This document shows positions 1-9,065 of a stretch of 64,000 bases of DNA, one piece after another. The translations under genes and the position numbers were made by a program. The stretch spans positions 1 through 64,000 of the forward strand of contig JBDHYG010000005.1 in the NCBI GenBank assembly GCA_039811225.1, given 5' to 3'. Under the pieces are notes generated by a model, which searched no databases, was not told the DNA's origin, and saw only the letters and a program-made list of their open reading frames with translations. Origin of the DNA: JAFDXJ01 sp039811225 (GTDB lineage Bacteria; Bacteroidota; Bacteroidia; Chitinophagales; Chitinophagaceae). Numbering within the stretch: position 1 is the stretch's first letter; every line of letters starts with the position of its first letter.

Positions 1-3
1 TTT

Positions 4-11
4 TATTTTTG
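4..11 (+). promoter_or_regulatory. Bacteroidota -7 box for tRNA-Lys
   Basis: TATTTTTG is an exact match to the Bacteroidota -7 consensus TAnnTTTG. Transcription would begin near position 16, about 30 nt before the mature tRNA. The -33 element would lie outside the window. Confidence 0.6.
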
Positions 12-47
12 CACTCCTTAATCAAAAACTATTCCGATTAAGGGGAA

Positions 48-120
48 GATTCGGTAGCTCAGTTGGTAGAGCAATACACTTTTAATGTATGGGTCCTGGG
101 TTCGAGTCCCAGCCGGATCA
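48..120 (+). tRNA. tRNA-Lys (anticodon TTT)
   Basis: A full cloverleaf can be drawn. The acceptor stem pairs GATTCGG (48-54) with CCGGATC (113-119), and A120 is the discriminator. The anticodon stem ATACA/TGTAT encloses the loop CTTTTAA, giving anticodon TTT (lysine). The T arm is CTGGG-TTCGAGT-CCCAG. No CCA is encoded, so it must be added after transcription. The gene stands alone between its own promoter and terminator. Confidence 0.97.
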
Positions 121-124
121 CTTA

Positions 125-157
125 AGCAGCAGGGAAAATTGCCTGCTGCTTTTTTTT
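125..157 (+). terminator. Rho-independent terminator of tRNA-Lys
   Basis: The 9-bp stem AGCAGCAGG (125-133) / CCTGCTGCT (142-150) has a short A/T-rich loop and runs straight into a T tract. It starts 5 nt after the tRNA. Confidence 0.9.
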
Positions 158-245
158 ACTACCTGGTCAACAAACAAATAGCGACATTCTATTTTAAAAA
201 AAAGGATTCCAACAAAAATTTAGTACTGCGCTTTAACTTGCATTT

Positions 246-1334
246 GTGAATGTTCAAAACATCCAGATCATACAATTCCGGAATTATGCTGCTTTTTCAG
301 TTGCATTCCAGGAGAAAATTATTTGCATTTGCGGGCCAAATGGTTGCGGCAAAACCAACCTGATGGATGCCATTCATTATCTCTGCTTTACAAAAAGCTA
401 TTTCCCCAAACCGGAAAATACCAATGCCCGTGAAGGCTTTGCCGGTTTTCGGATTGAAGGAGTTATCCATCAAGCAAATGCCCACCACAAAATCGTTTGC
501 ATTTACCGGGAAAACGGCCGGAAAGAATTAATCCTGGATGAGGTCACACAAAAAAAATTCTCGGATTTCATTGGAAAATTTCCCTGCATATTTATTGCCC
601 CCGATGATATGCACCTGCTTACCGGCATTGCGGAGAACAGGCGGAATTTTTTTGATGCCATCATTGCTCAAACAGATAACCAGTATCTTAAAAAAATAAT
701 TGAATACCGGCAGGTACTTGACCAGCGGAACAGTTTCCTGAAAATGGCCGAAGGGAAACCCTTTCCCGATCAATATCTGATGGATGTTTTCCACGACCAG
801 TTAGTGGCATTGAATAATTTCATTTTTGAAAAAAGAAAAAAATTCTTTGCCTCATTCCTGCCGCTGGTATCCCGGGAATATAGTGGCATTGCTGGGAAAA
901 CAGATGAACTGTCCCTGCAATATGCCAGTCAATTGCTGACTGAAAATATTGATACCCTGCTGCGCCGGAATATCGATCGGGACCTTTACCTGCAACGTAC
1001 CGGCCATGGTATTCATAAGGATGACCTGGCTATTTTTTTACAAGGCCAGCCATTTAAAGTTATGGCATCGCAGGGCCAGCGAAAAAGCCTGGTGTTTGCC
1101 TTGAAATTAGCCGCTTTTGAAATTATCAAAACGCATACCGGCACTACTCCTATCCTATTATTGGATGATATTTTTGAAAAATTAGATGCCGGCCGGATGC
1201 GACATTTACTGCAGAAAGTTTGTAGCGAAAACCAGGGCCAGGTATTTATTACGGATACACATGAAAACCGCCTGCAGCAGGCCATGGAAGAATTGGACCT
1301 GCCTTATCAATTAATTCAATTGGCAGAAAAATAA
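246..1334 (+). CDS. recF: DNA replication and repair protein RecF
   Basis: RecF is an SMC-like ATPase that, with RecO and RecR, loads RecA at single-strand gaps. The 362 residues match the family length. Walker A is GPNGCGKT at residues 30-37, the ABC-type signature SQGQRKS lies near residue 277, and Walker B ILLLDD near 302 is followed by the D-loop-like EKLD. The start is GTG at 246: an in-frame stop lies at 234-236, the ATG at 250 is out of frame, and no other start is available. It is not next to dnaA/dnaN. Its stop is 2 nt from the stop of the convergent lipoprotein gene. Confidence 0.95.
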   Translation: MNVQNIQIIQFRNYAAFSVAFQEKIICICGPNGCGKTNLMDAIHYLCFTKSYFPKPENTNAREGFAGFRIEGVIHQANAHHKIVCIYRENGRKELILDEVTQKKFSDFIGKFPCIFIAPDDMHLLTGIAENRRNFFDAIIAQTDNQYLKKIIEYRQVLDQRNSFLKMAEGKPFPDQYLMDVFHDQLVALNNFIFEKRKKFFASFLPLVSREYSGIAGKTDELSLQYASQLLTENIDTLLRRNIDRDLYLQRTGHGIHKDDLAIFLQGQPFKVMASQGQRKSLVFALKLAAFEIIKTHTGTTPILLLDDIFEKLDAGRMRHLLQKVCSENQGQVFITDTHENRLQQAMEELDLPYQLIQLAEK

Positions 1335-1336
1335 AT

Positions 1337-2989
1337 TTATTTGGTGGCCGGCAAATCAGTGGTTCTCAACTCCAGCATGTTCGTAGAGGTGGGATAAAAA
1401 CCAGTTATGCCCGGTTGCACCAGGTGCACCACTTCATCATACCAGATCGGAACTACCGGGGCATCCTCCATGACCAGTTGATCCATCTCGCGATAGGCAG
1501 CATAGCGCAGGGAATCATTTGTTTCACTCAATGCATATTCATACAAGCGGTCAAAGGCAGGATTACTGTATCTCGTATAATTCGGTGGAGCAGGATTTTT
1601 ACTGTAATACTGCGCCATATAATTTTCTGCATCCGGGTAATCAGCTATCCAACTCGCCCGGAAAAACAATGCCTGCTGCTGAGCAGTTTGCTGGAGTAAT
1701 AAACTTTTTTGTATTACTTCTACCTGCACTTTCAGGCCAATTTCTTCCATATCTTTTGCAGCGAAACTTGCAATGTCAGCATACGTGGCAATGGTTAGTA
1801 ATTTGATGACGGGTGCCTGTTGCACATCTATGCCGGCTGCTTTCAACAAAGCCCGGGCTTTTGCCGGGTCATAACTATAACCATGCACCATTTCTGCATT
1901 GCGTGAAGGCAAACCATATGGCACCATACCACTCTCTGCCGGGAAACCAATGGAATTGCGCATATACATAATTAATTGTCGGCGATTGATGGCATAATTA
2001 ATCGCCTGGCGTACCGCTTTTATTTTCAATGGTGAATTTTTCACGATTGATTGGGTGGTATCCATTAAAATGCCAAAATATTCTGTATTGAGATACGGAT
2101 GTTTTTGCAATAGGATCTTGTCTTTCCAGGTTGTTTTTAAGGTGCCCATTTTTGTCAGCACTTCATCTTTAAAAGAGGGATCAATATCATTGATAAAACT
2201 TAACCGGCCCTGCCGGAATTCAAGGAACTCGGTAGCTTTATTATCAAAGAAAGTAATTTTTACGGCATCGAGATAAGGCAATGCATAGCCTGCCGCATCT
2301 TTTTCCCAGTATGTTTTATTTTTTTCCAAAACCATGGCCTGGCCCTCTGCCCAGTATTGCAAGCGAAAAGGCCCGGTACCACAGGGATGCCGGCGAAAAT
2401 CAGTGCCATATTTTTTGACGGCTTCCGGCGCTACGATACTACAATAGGGCATGCTTAAAATTCCCAGGATCGGTTGGAAGGGTTTAATCAATTGCAATTG
2501 AAATGTAGAATCATTCAATACCGTAAAACCATTGACTGCAATTCGTTCATTAAATATCCAGGCGCCACTACTCGCTGTTTGTGGATCAATGAGCCTGTTA
2601 AAACTATATGCCACATCACCGGCTGTCAACCTGCGTCCTTTACCGGAAGGAAAGGCCGGATCATCCTGGAAAAAAACATCTGTCCGCAAATGAAAGGTAA
2701 ATACCCGGTGATCAGCGCTGATAGCCCAGCTCTTTGCCAGGGACGGCCTTATCTTCATTGTACTATCCACTTCTACCAACGTGTTGTACAACTGGTGCAC
2801 AGCCCACATAATCGACAGGTTTTTGGCAAATGCCGGGTCGAGGCTGCTGATGCCGCTGGCTTCATTGTAGTAAAATATTTTTTTACCGGCAGGTATATCC
2901 GGTTTACAGGAAAAAATGAAACAATAGAAAAAAAGCAGGCTGTAGCGAAAAAATAATGGATTTCCGTTTATATATTTTTTATGCAGCAT
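1337..2989 (-). CDS. Peptide-binding ABC transporter lipoprotein (SBP family 5)
   Basis: A solute-binding protein of the DppA/OppA family (550 aa). The N-terminus is a lipoprotein signal with lipobox-like FIFSC near residue 28, so it should be membrane-anchored. Family hallmarks follow: an early EASGISSLDPAFA segment, TAGDVAYSFNRL, a GTGPFRL motif in mid-protein, and a C-terminal SNPAFDRLYEYAL block. The permease and ATPase genes expected for a Dpp/Opp importer are not adjacent, so it must work with subunits coded elsewhere or serve another peptide-binding role. It is divergent from the M1 peptidase, with only 28 bp between start codons. The substrate cannot be read from sequence. Confidence 0.88.
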   Translation of the reverse strand: MLHKKYINGNPLFFRYSLLFFYCFIFSCKPDIPAGKKIFYYNEASGISSLDPAFAKNLSIMWAVHQLYNTLVEVDSTMKIRPSLAKSWAISADHRVFTFHLRTDVFFQDDPAFPSGKGRRLTAGDVAYSFNRLIDPQTASSGAWIFNERIAVNGFTVLNDSTFQLQLIKPFQPILGILSMPYCSIVAPEAVKKYGTDFRRHPCGTGPFRLQYWAEGQAMVLEKNKTYWEKDAAGYALPYLDAVKITFFDNKATEFLEFRQGRLSFINDIDPSFKDEVLTKMGTLKTTWKDKILLQKHPYLNTEYFGILMDTTQSIVKNSPLKIKAVRQAINYAINRRQLIMYMRNSIGFPAESGMVPYGLPSRNAEMVHGYSYDPAKARALLKAAGIDVQQAPVIKLLTIATYADIASFAAKDMEEIGLKVQVEVIQKSLLLQQTAQQQALFFRASWIADYPDAENYMAQYYSKNPAPPNYTRYSNPAFDRLYEYALSETNDSLRYAAYREMDQLVMEDAPVVPIWYDEVVHLVQPGITGFYPTSTNMLELRTTDLPATK

Positions 2990-3017
2990 TCAGCCCCGAA
3001 TATCCTAATTTTATTGC

Positions 3018-4688
3018 ATGAAAAAAATTAATACCCTGCTTCTCCTCATCCTTCTATGGCCGTGTTTTTTGCAGGCGCAAAGGAAACAGGCATTTACCCA
3101 TGCCGATACATTACGTGGTTCTGTAACACCCGAACGTGCCTGGTGGGATGTATTGAAATATGATATTTCCGTGCAGCCGGATTATACCTCTAAAACCATC
3201 CGGGCTTCCGTGGAGATCACTTACAATGTTTTAAAAAACGGGGACAGGCCGATGCAAATTGACCTGCAGGATCCTATGATCATAGACAGTGTGCGCATGG
3301 GTAAATCATTGCTGGCTTTTCACAAAATTACGGATGACAAAAATGCCTGGTACATAGAAACCGGCAAACACACGATGGGTAAAAATGCACTCACCATTTT
3401 TTATCATGGCAAACCGCGTGAAGCAAAACGAGCCCCCTGGGATGGCGGTTGGATTTGGGCGAAAGATTCATTAGGCCGTCCCTGGATGACAGTTGCCTGC
3501 CAGGGGCTGGGGGCAAGTGTCTGGTATCCCTGCAAAGATTACCAGGGTGATGAGCCGGATAATGGTGCCATCCTGCGCATAACAGTGCCGGATACCCTGG
3601 TGGGTGTGGGAAACGGGCGATTGAAAAAAACATTTCATCACGATGACCTGGCTACGTACGTATGGGAAGTGGTGAATCCCATTAATAATTATAATATCAT
3701 TCCTTATATCGGTAAATATGTGCATTGGGAAGATACGTTAAATGGCTTAAAAGGCAAGCTGGACCTGCAATACTGGGCACTGGATTATGATTTGGCAAGG
3801 GCACAAAAACAATTCCTGCAAAGCAAATCCATGTTGCATTGTTTTGAATATTGGTTTGGCCCCTATCCTTTTTATGAAGACAGTTATAAGCTGGTAGAAG
3901 CACCTCACCTTGGTATGGAACATCAAAGTGCGGTAGCCTACGGGAATCACTTTGAAAATGGCTACCTGGGCCGTGATCTTTCCGGAACGGGTTGGGGCCT
4001 GAAATGGGATTTTATTATTATACATGAAAGCGGCCATGAATGGTTTGCCAATAATATCACGACAAAAGATATTGCCGATATGTGGGTACATGAAGGATTT
4101 ACCAATTACAGTGAAAGCCTTTATACGGAATGTTTGTTTGGTAAAGAAGCCGGTAATGAATATGTCTATGGTACACGAAAAAATATCCAGAATGATATCC
4201 CTATCATCGGAAAATATGGAGTAAACAATGAAGGTAGTGGTGATATGTATTACAAATCCGGTAACATGATCCAGGCTATCCGCCACATTATAAATGATGA
4301 TGCATTGTTTCGCCAGATTTTAATTGGATTGAACAAAACTTTTTATCACCAAACCGTTACAACAGCACAGGTGGAAAATTATATCAATCAACAGGCACAT
4401 ATTAATTTCAGTAAAGTCTTTGACCAATATTTACGGACCACACAAATTCCCCGTTTGCATTTTTATATTGATTCAGATTCCACCCAACTGCATTATCGTT
4501 GGGAAAATTGTGTGCCGGGGTTTGATATGCAACTGGTCTTTGCCGGAAAGGCACAGGTATTCAGGCTATATCCAACGGAGCAATGGCAAACCATGCCTGT
4601 ACAAAAAAATCAATTACACTTTTTTACCAGCGATTATATTGACAGGAATTATTATGTCGGTGTCAATGATCAACCGGCAAACAATTAA
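3018..4688 (+). CDS. Secreted M1-family metallopeptidase
   Basis: A zinc aminopeptidase-like enzyme (556 aa) with an N-terminal signal peptide ending around LQAQ. The zinc site is complete: HESGH at residues 336-340 and the third ligand Glu359 in the HEGFTNY motif, with the canonical 18-residue spacing. The substrate-binding GxMEN motif appears as GMEHQ. The protein lacks the C-terminal helical half of full-length aminopeptidase N, as is usual for the short bacterial M1 subgroup. A one-mismatch -7 box, TAATTTTA (3006-3013), ends only 4 nt before the ATG. Expected location is the periplasm or outer surface; a peptide-processing role with the divergent peptide-binding lipoprotein is an inference. 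Confidence 0.9.
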   Translation: MKKINTLLLLILLWPCFLQAQRKQAFTHADTLRGSVTPERAWWDVLKYDISVQPDYTSKTIRASVEITYNVLKNGDRPMQIDLQDPMIIDSVRMGKSLLAFHKITDDKNAWYIETGKHTMGKNALTIFYHGKPREAKRAPWDGGWIWAKDSLGRPWMTVACQGLGASVWYPCKDYQGDEPDNGAILRITVPDTLVGVGNGRLKKTFHHDDLATYVWEVVNPINNYNIIPYIGKYVHWEDTLNGLKGKLDLQYWALDYDLARAQKQFLQSKSMLHCFEYWFGPYPFYEDSYKLVEAPHLGMEHQSAVAYGNHFENGYLGRDLSGTGWGLKWDFIIIHESGHEWFANNITTKDIADMWVHEGFTNYSESLYTECLFGKEAGNEYVYGTRKNIQNDIPIIGKYGVNNEGSGDMYYKSGNMIQAIRHIINDDALFRQILIGLNKTFYHQTVTTAQVENYINQQAHINFSKVFDQYLRTTQIPRLHFYIDSDSTQLHYRWENCVPGFDMQLVFAGKAQVFRLYPTEQWQTMPVQKNQLHFFTSDYIDRNYYVGVNDQPANN

Positions 4689-4709
4689 TTTCGCACCTTA
4701 ATATTTTCC

Positions 4710-6212
4710 ATGTCCGGCATACGCAAACAAGCCATTATATCATCCATTCTTGTGTATATCGGTGTTTTATTTGGCCTGGTCAATAATTATTTTTTTGTAA
4801 AAGACGGATCTTTCCTGCCGGAGCAATATGGCCTCACCCGTTTATTCAGCGATGTGGGGCAAAACTTTTTCATCTTTGCCAGTTTAGGAGCCATCCCGGT
4901 TTTATATAAATTTTTCCCTTACTACCAGGACAATCTCCGGGAAAATGAAAATGACCTGTTTGGCCGTACCCTGTTGATTACGTTTCTTGGTTTTATCATT
5001 GTAGCCATTGCCGGCTATTTCATGGAACCCCTGTTTATTCTGAAATTTTCCAATCGCTCCCCCTTGTTTGTGCAATATTATTTCTGGGTATTTCCCTTTG
5101 CATTTGGCTTATTGTTTTTTTCCTTACTAGAAGGCTATGCCTGGGCTTTACAAAAAACGGTTCTTTCTAATTTTTTAAGAGAAACTGTTTTACGCATACT
5201 GACGACAGTGATCATTCTATTGTATTATTTTAAATGGATAGATTTTCCGGTTTTCATGATGTGCTTTTCCTGCCTGTACATCATTATTGCAGGTGTATTG
5301 TTATTGTACCTGGTGCAAACCGGGCATTTGCAATTTCATTTTAAAAAGAGCCGGGTTACCAGGAAATTTTATAAGAAAATGCTGACCATGCAGAGCCTAA
5401 TCTTTGGCGGTATTATTATTACGACGATTGGAAGTACTATTGATGGTCTCATCATTGCGAGTCTCCTGGGGCTGGAACCAACCGGCATTTACACCCTGGC
5501 TTTGTATGCTGCGAACCTGATCCAGATTCCACAACGCAGTATTCAATCCATTGCCACCGGTGTATTGGTTCGGTTATGGAAGGATAAAAATTATGCAGAA
5601 ATTTTTCGCATTTACCAGCGGTCCAGTATTAATATGCTGCTGATTGCATTTTTTATTTTTGGCAATATATGGCTCAATGTCCGGGATGGTTTACAATTGG
5701 CAAATATCCAGGACACCTATGCAGCCGGCCTGGGGCTGTTGTTTATTTTTGGCATTATCCGCATTATTGATTGTGGTACCGGTGTGAATGCACAGGTGAT
5801 CGGCGCTTCTAATTTCTGGCGCTTTGAATTCCTGAGTGGTGTGATCATGCTGGCAATCCGGATACCCTTAAGTTATGTCTTTGTAAAAAATTATGGCATT
5901 ATTGGCACGGCTTATAGTGATCTTTTCTCCCTGACAGTTTATAATTTTATACGCTTTGAATTTTTACGGAGAAAATTCAATATGCAACCGTTCAACAGGA
6001 AAACGATCCTGGCTATTATATGCAGCCTCTTTGCCTTTTTTATTGCTTATTTCCTTTTTTCATCCTGGCACAATTGGACAGCCGTATTCCTACGGAGTTT
6101 TATTTTCTCGGCATTGTTGATTACATCCGTTTTTCTTTTCAACCTGTCTCCCGATGCCATGCAAATGGTTCATGTGGTAAAAGCCCGCATTCAATCCAAA
6201 AAGAAGATATAA
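4710..6212 (+). CDS. Polysaccharide biosynthesis / oligosaccharide flippase-type membrane protein
   Basis: A 500-aa polytopic protein with about 14 hydrophobic segments, of the MOP-superfamily type (Wzx/MurJ-like) that flips lipid-linked saccharides across the inner membrane. The N-terminal pattern, a short Met-Ser start then a long helix followed by a GLTRLFSDVGQN loop, is typical. It lies 21 nt after the M1 gene. A one-mismatch -7 box TAATTTCG (4686-4693) 16 nt before the ATG suggests it may also have its own promoter. The substrate is unknown. Confidence 0.8.
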   Translation: MSGIRKQAIISSILVYIGVLFGLVNNYFFVKDGSFLPEQYGLTRLFSDVGQNFFIFASLGAIPVLYKFFPYYQDNLRENENDLFGRTLLITFLGFIIVAIAGYFMEPLFILKFSNRSPLFVQYYFWVFPFAFGLLFFSLLEGYAWALQKTVLSNFLRETVLRILTTVIILLYYFKWIDFPVFMMCFSCLYIIIAGVLLLYLVQTGHLQFHFKKSRVTRKFYKKMLTMQSLIFGGIIITTIGSTIDGLIIASLLGLEPTGIYTLALYAANLIQIPQRSIQSIATGVLVRLWKDKNYAEIFRIYQRSSINMLLIAFFIFGNIWLNVRDGLQLANIQDTYAAGLGLLFIFGIIRIIDCGTGVNAQVIGASNFWRFEFLSGVIMLAIRIPLSYVFVKNYGIIGTAYSDLFSLTVYNFIRFEFLRRKFNMQPFNRKTILAIICSLFAFFIAYFLFSSWHNWTAVFLRSFIFSALLITSVFLFNLSPDAMQMVHVVKARIQSKKKI

Positions 6213-6466
6213 TTCAGCATTTGCGAAAAACAGGAAAATATTTTCTCCCCATTCCATGTATGTTGCCATTCATGAAAATTTTTTGCAGCCTTGATTTTTT
6301 ATGAACCCTTTTATATAAAAACAAAAAAGGAAACGGAAAAAAAATGCAGGTATTATGAAAAAACAGGCTTACTGTTGTGTATAATATTAAAAGTACCTGT
6401 TGATATCTGTCCGTTTGATTTATAAAAGAGGCAGCATTCTGCATTGATTTGTTTAAAGACGGCTTA
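6213..6466. other. Intergenic region, convergent 3' ends
   Basis: AT-rich spacer between the convergent flippase and MFS genes. I see no credible coding sequence, RNA gene or classical terminator here, only short imperfect palindromes. Confidence 0.6.
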
Positions 6467-7714
6467 TCAATATTCCATTTTCCGTAAAGTTGGCGCTTTA
6501 AACCAGGTAATAATGACAACTACCAATGTCAGGCAGCCACCAAATACCACGGAAGGCACCACCCCCAGCAACCGTGCTGCCACTCCACTTTCAAACTGCC
6601 CCAGCTCATTACTGGAATTGATAAACATACTGTTTACACTCAAAACCCTTCCCCGCATATCCTTTGGTGTTTTTAACTGCATAATGGTACCTCTTACCAC
6701 AACACTGATGCCATCCAACATCCCCCCGATAAGCAATGCCCCAAATGATAACCAGAAGGATCGGGATAAAGCAAATACAATTACACAAATACCAAACCCG
6801 GCTACCGCAAAAAATAATTTCTTCCCTTGCCGGGCATTCATAGGCGCAATCGTGAGCAAAATCACACTGCAAATGGAACCCAGGTCAGTGGCTGCATTCA
6901 ACCAGCCAAAGCCTTCAGCACCTACCTTTAAAATGTCTTTGGCATAGACCGGGATCATGGCAACAGCCCCACCAAAAAAAACAGCAAACATATCGAGGGT
7001 AATAGCGCCCAATAACTCTTTCGTTTTAAAAACAAAACGTAATCCTTCTTTTACACTCTCCCAGGTCTTCTTTTCTACTGCCGACAGATTTGGGTATTTC
7101 CGATTGATCCGGCTTAGAAAAATAAATGAAATGGTCATCAGTCCTAATATACACAAGAGGGTACCACTGATATTCAGCCAGGCAATTAAAAAACCCCCGA
7201 GTGCATGACCACTTACAGAAGCACCCAACCAGGCGCCCTGGCTCCAGGTTGTAGCATTTTGTAAATAATTATTCGGAACAATATAAGCCAGGAGTACATT
7301 GAATACCGGCCCTACAAATGCCCGAATGATGCCGGTACAAAAGATGACGATATAAATGAGTACAGCGATCCCATGATTGGAAAAATAGGTGGCAGTTAAT
7401 TTTGTTGAAAATAAAAAGAGTAAAAGCGCACAAACAAAATAAAGGATTACACCCCGCAAAAGCAATTTCTTTTTTTCATGCCTGTCAATAAAATGGCCGG
7501 CATATAAAGCCAGGGAAATCGCCGGAATTACTTCGGAAAGCCCCAGCAGGCCGATTGCAAAAGGGTCCCGGGTTAATAAATAAACCCACCAGCCAAGGAC
7601 TGTACTCATCATTCGCAGGCTCATGACAAATGTAAACCGCCCCAGCATTAGAAATTTAAATTCCGGGATACGGACCGATGCCAGAGGATCATCTTTTATT
7701 TGTGCCTCTGTCAT
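6467..7714 (-). CDS. MFS transporter, EntS-like exporter type
   Basis: A 415-aa major facilitator protein with about 12 hydrophobic helices. The loop between helices 2 and 3 carries the MFS signature as AGHFIDRHEKKK, and PKDMRGRVLSVNSMF in the second half is typical of the MFS_3 group that includes the enterobactin exporter EntS and macrolide-efflux-like proteins. No siderophore or antibiotic genes are nearby, so the cargo is unknown. It is followed on the same strand by nothing within about 250 bp. Confidence 0.85.
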   Translation of the reverse strand: MTEAQIKDDPLASVRIPEFKFLMLGRFTFVMSLRMMSTVLGWWVYLLTRDPFAIGLLGLSEVIPAISLALYAGHFIDRHEKKKLLLRGVILYFVCALLLFLFSTKLTATYFSNHGIAVLIYIVIFCTGIIRAFVGPVFNVLLAYIVPNNYLQNATTWSQGAWLGASVSGHALGGFLIAWLNISGTLLCILGLMTISFIFLSRINRKYPNLSAVEKKTWESVKEGLRFVFKTKELLGAITLDMFAVFFGGAVAMIPVYAKDILKVGAEGFGWLNAATDLGSICSVILLTIAPMNARQGKKLFFAVAGFGICVIVFALSRSFWLSFGALLIGGMLDGISVVVRGTIMQLKTPKDMRGRVLSVNSMFINSSNELGQFESGVAARLLGVVPSVVFGGCLTLVVVIITWFKAPTLRKMEY

Positions 7715-7773
7715 TTTCGTTTTTAATTGTCGTTAACCTTTTCACACATAAAATATTTCTCTGAAAATCTTTC

Positions 7774-8406
7774 TTACGGGAGCGCAAAAAACTGCCGCAT
7801 TTCACCGGATGGATTTTTTAAGGCATCAAGCACCACGGTAAGATGGGCTTCATTCCGCAGGAAATCTGCATTGCTCACATCAATATAAATAGTCTTGATA
7901 TGATGTTGCCTTATATAATCCGCATACGTGTCCTGTATCTGCTGCAGGTATTCGGGTAAAATGTTTTTCTCAAAGGCCCGGTTCCGACGGGCAATATTTT
8001 TTTGCAATATCGTCACGGGTGCATGTAAATAAAGCAACACATCCGGCACCTGTACCTGTGGTTGCAGCATATCATAAAACTTTTGAAACAACCGAAACTC
8101 GTCCGCCGGCAGGTTGATTTTTGCAAACAATAACGATTTTCCAAAATAATAATCCGCAATGGTTATTTGCTGAAAAAGATCATGGGAAGATAGCCGGTCT
8201 TTTAACTGCTTATACCGTTGTGTCATAAGAAATAATTCCAATGGCAACGCATCGTGCCGGTGATCTTCATAAAATTTCGGCAGGAACGGGTTATCAGCTG
8301 CTTCTTCCAGGATGAGCCGGGCATTGAGTTGCTTGGCCAGGAGCCGGGCAAGGGTTGTTTTCCCGGCGCCTATATTCCCATCGATATTAATAAAACGATA
8401 TTTCAT
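7774..8406 (-). CDS. Deoxynucleoside kinase
   Basis: Phosphorylates deoxynucleosides in salvage, using ATP. At 210 aa it has the dNK family length. The P-loop is GNIGAGKTT (residues 10-18), the acidic EEAADNPFL motif follows near residue 34, and an RNR/RAFE lid-like arginine segment lies near residue 140. It is 33 nt downstream of folK on the same strand, so the two are probably co-transcribed. Whether it prefers deoxyadenosine/deoxyguanosine or pyrimidines cannot be told by eye. Confidence 0.9.
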   Translation of the reverse strand: MKYRFINIDGNIGAGKTTLARLLAKQLNARLILEEAADNPFLPKFYEDHRHDALPLELFLMTQRYKQLKDRLSSHDLFQQITIADYYFGKSLLFAKINLPADEFRLFQKFYDMLQPQVQVPDVLLYLHAPVTILQKNIARRNRAFEKNILPEYLQQIQDTYADYIRQHHIKTIYIDVSNADFLRNEAHLTVVLDALKNPSGEMRQFFALP

Positions 8407-8439
8407 ATTTCCGGTGCAACAAAAATAAGCGTGTCGTTT

Positions 8440-8928
8440 TTATTCTGTAGAAATTTTATACACATCCAATGGATCTTCACAGGTTGCCAGGAGTGTCGCC
8501 ATACTTTTCTTTAAGACAGGATGTAGTACCTGGCCGGCAATTTCCACCAACGGCTCCAATGCAAAACGACGCTGTGGCAACAACGGATGCGGAATGACCA
8601 GGCCTGGTTCTTCTATCACCCATGCATCATACAATAAAATATCAATATCAATGATACGTGGCCCCATCTTTATTTTCCGCTCCCGCCCCATCTCAATTTC
8701 TATGGCCAGGATACACTTCAATAAGGCACGGGGAGATAATGGCGTGCTCAGGCAGATTGCCTGGTTGATGAAATCAGCCTGGTCGGTAATGCCCCAGGCA
8801 GCAGTTTGATACAGGCCGGAAACCGAACGGATAGTTCCTGCTTTCTTTTGAAGCAGGTTAAAGGCATGTGCTACCTGTCTTTGTGGTTCTTCCAGGTTAC
8901 TACCGGTAAGTAAATAAGCAACATGCAT
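8440..8928 (-). CDS. folK: 6-hydroxymethyl-7,8-dihydropterin pyrophosphokinase
   Basis: HPPK transfers pyrophosphate from ATP to 6-hydroxymethyl-dihydropterin in folate synthesis. The 162-aa protein has the family's early LLTGSNL motif, the central LLKCILAIEIEMGRER, and the Mg-binding signature GPRIIDIDILLYD, followed by IPHPLLPQRRFALEPL. It is the first gene of a likely two-gene unit with the deoxynucleoside kinase. A near-match promoter box (CACCTTTG on the minus strand) lies just upstream. Confidence 0.97.
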   Translation of the reverse strand: MHVAYLLTGSNLEEPQRQVAHAFNLLQKKAGTIRSVSGLYQTAAWGITDQADFINQAICLSTPLSPRALLKCILAIEIEMGRERKIKMGPRIIDIDILLYDAWVIEEPGLVIPHPLLPQRRFALEPLVEIAGQVLHPVLKKSMATLLATCEDPLDVYKISTE

Positions 8929-9039
8929 CGTTATGCGAAACTTTGTTTCAAAGGTGCAGTTTATTCTTCAAATAGTTCAGCATACATGAAATTCAATCAC
9001 AATAATTAGATTTTATTTTTCAAAGGAAGATTTATCAAA

Positions 9040-9047
9040 TAGCTTTG
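9040..9047 (+). promoter_or_regulatory. -7 box for the ABC-2 permease gene
   Basis: TAGCTTTG matches TAnnTTTG exactly and lies 18 nt before the ATG at 9066. It overlaps the upstream in-frame TTG at 9045, which argues that the TTG is not the start codon. Confidence 0.6.
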
Positions 9048-9065
9048 CCTTCCAAATTTCTTTGT

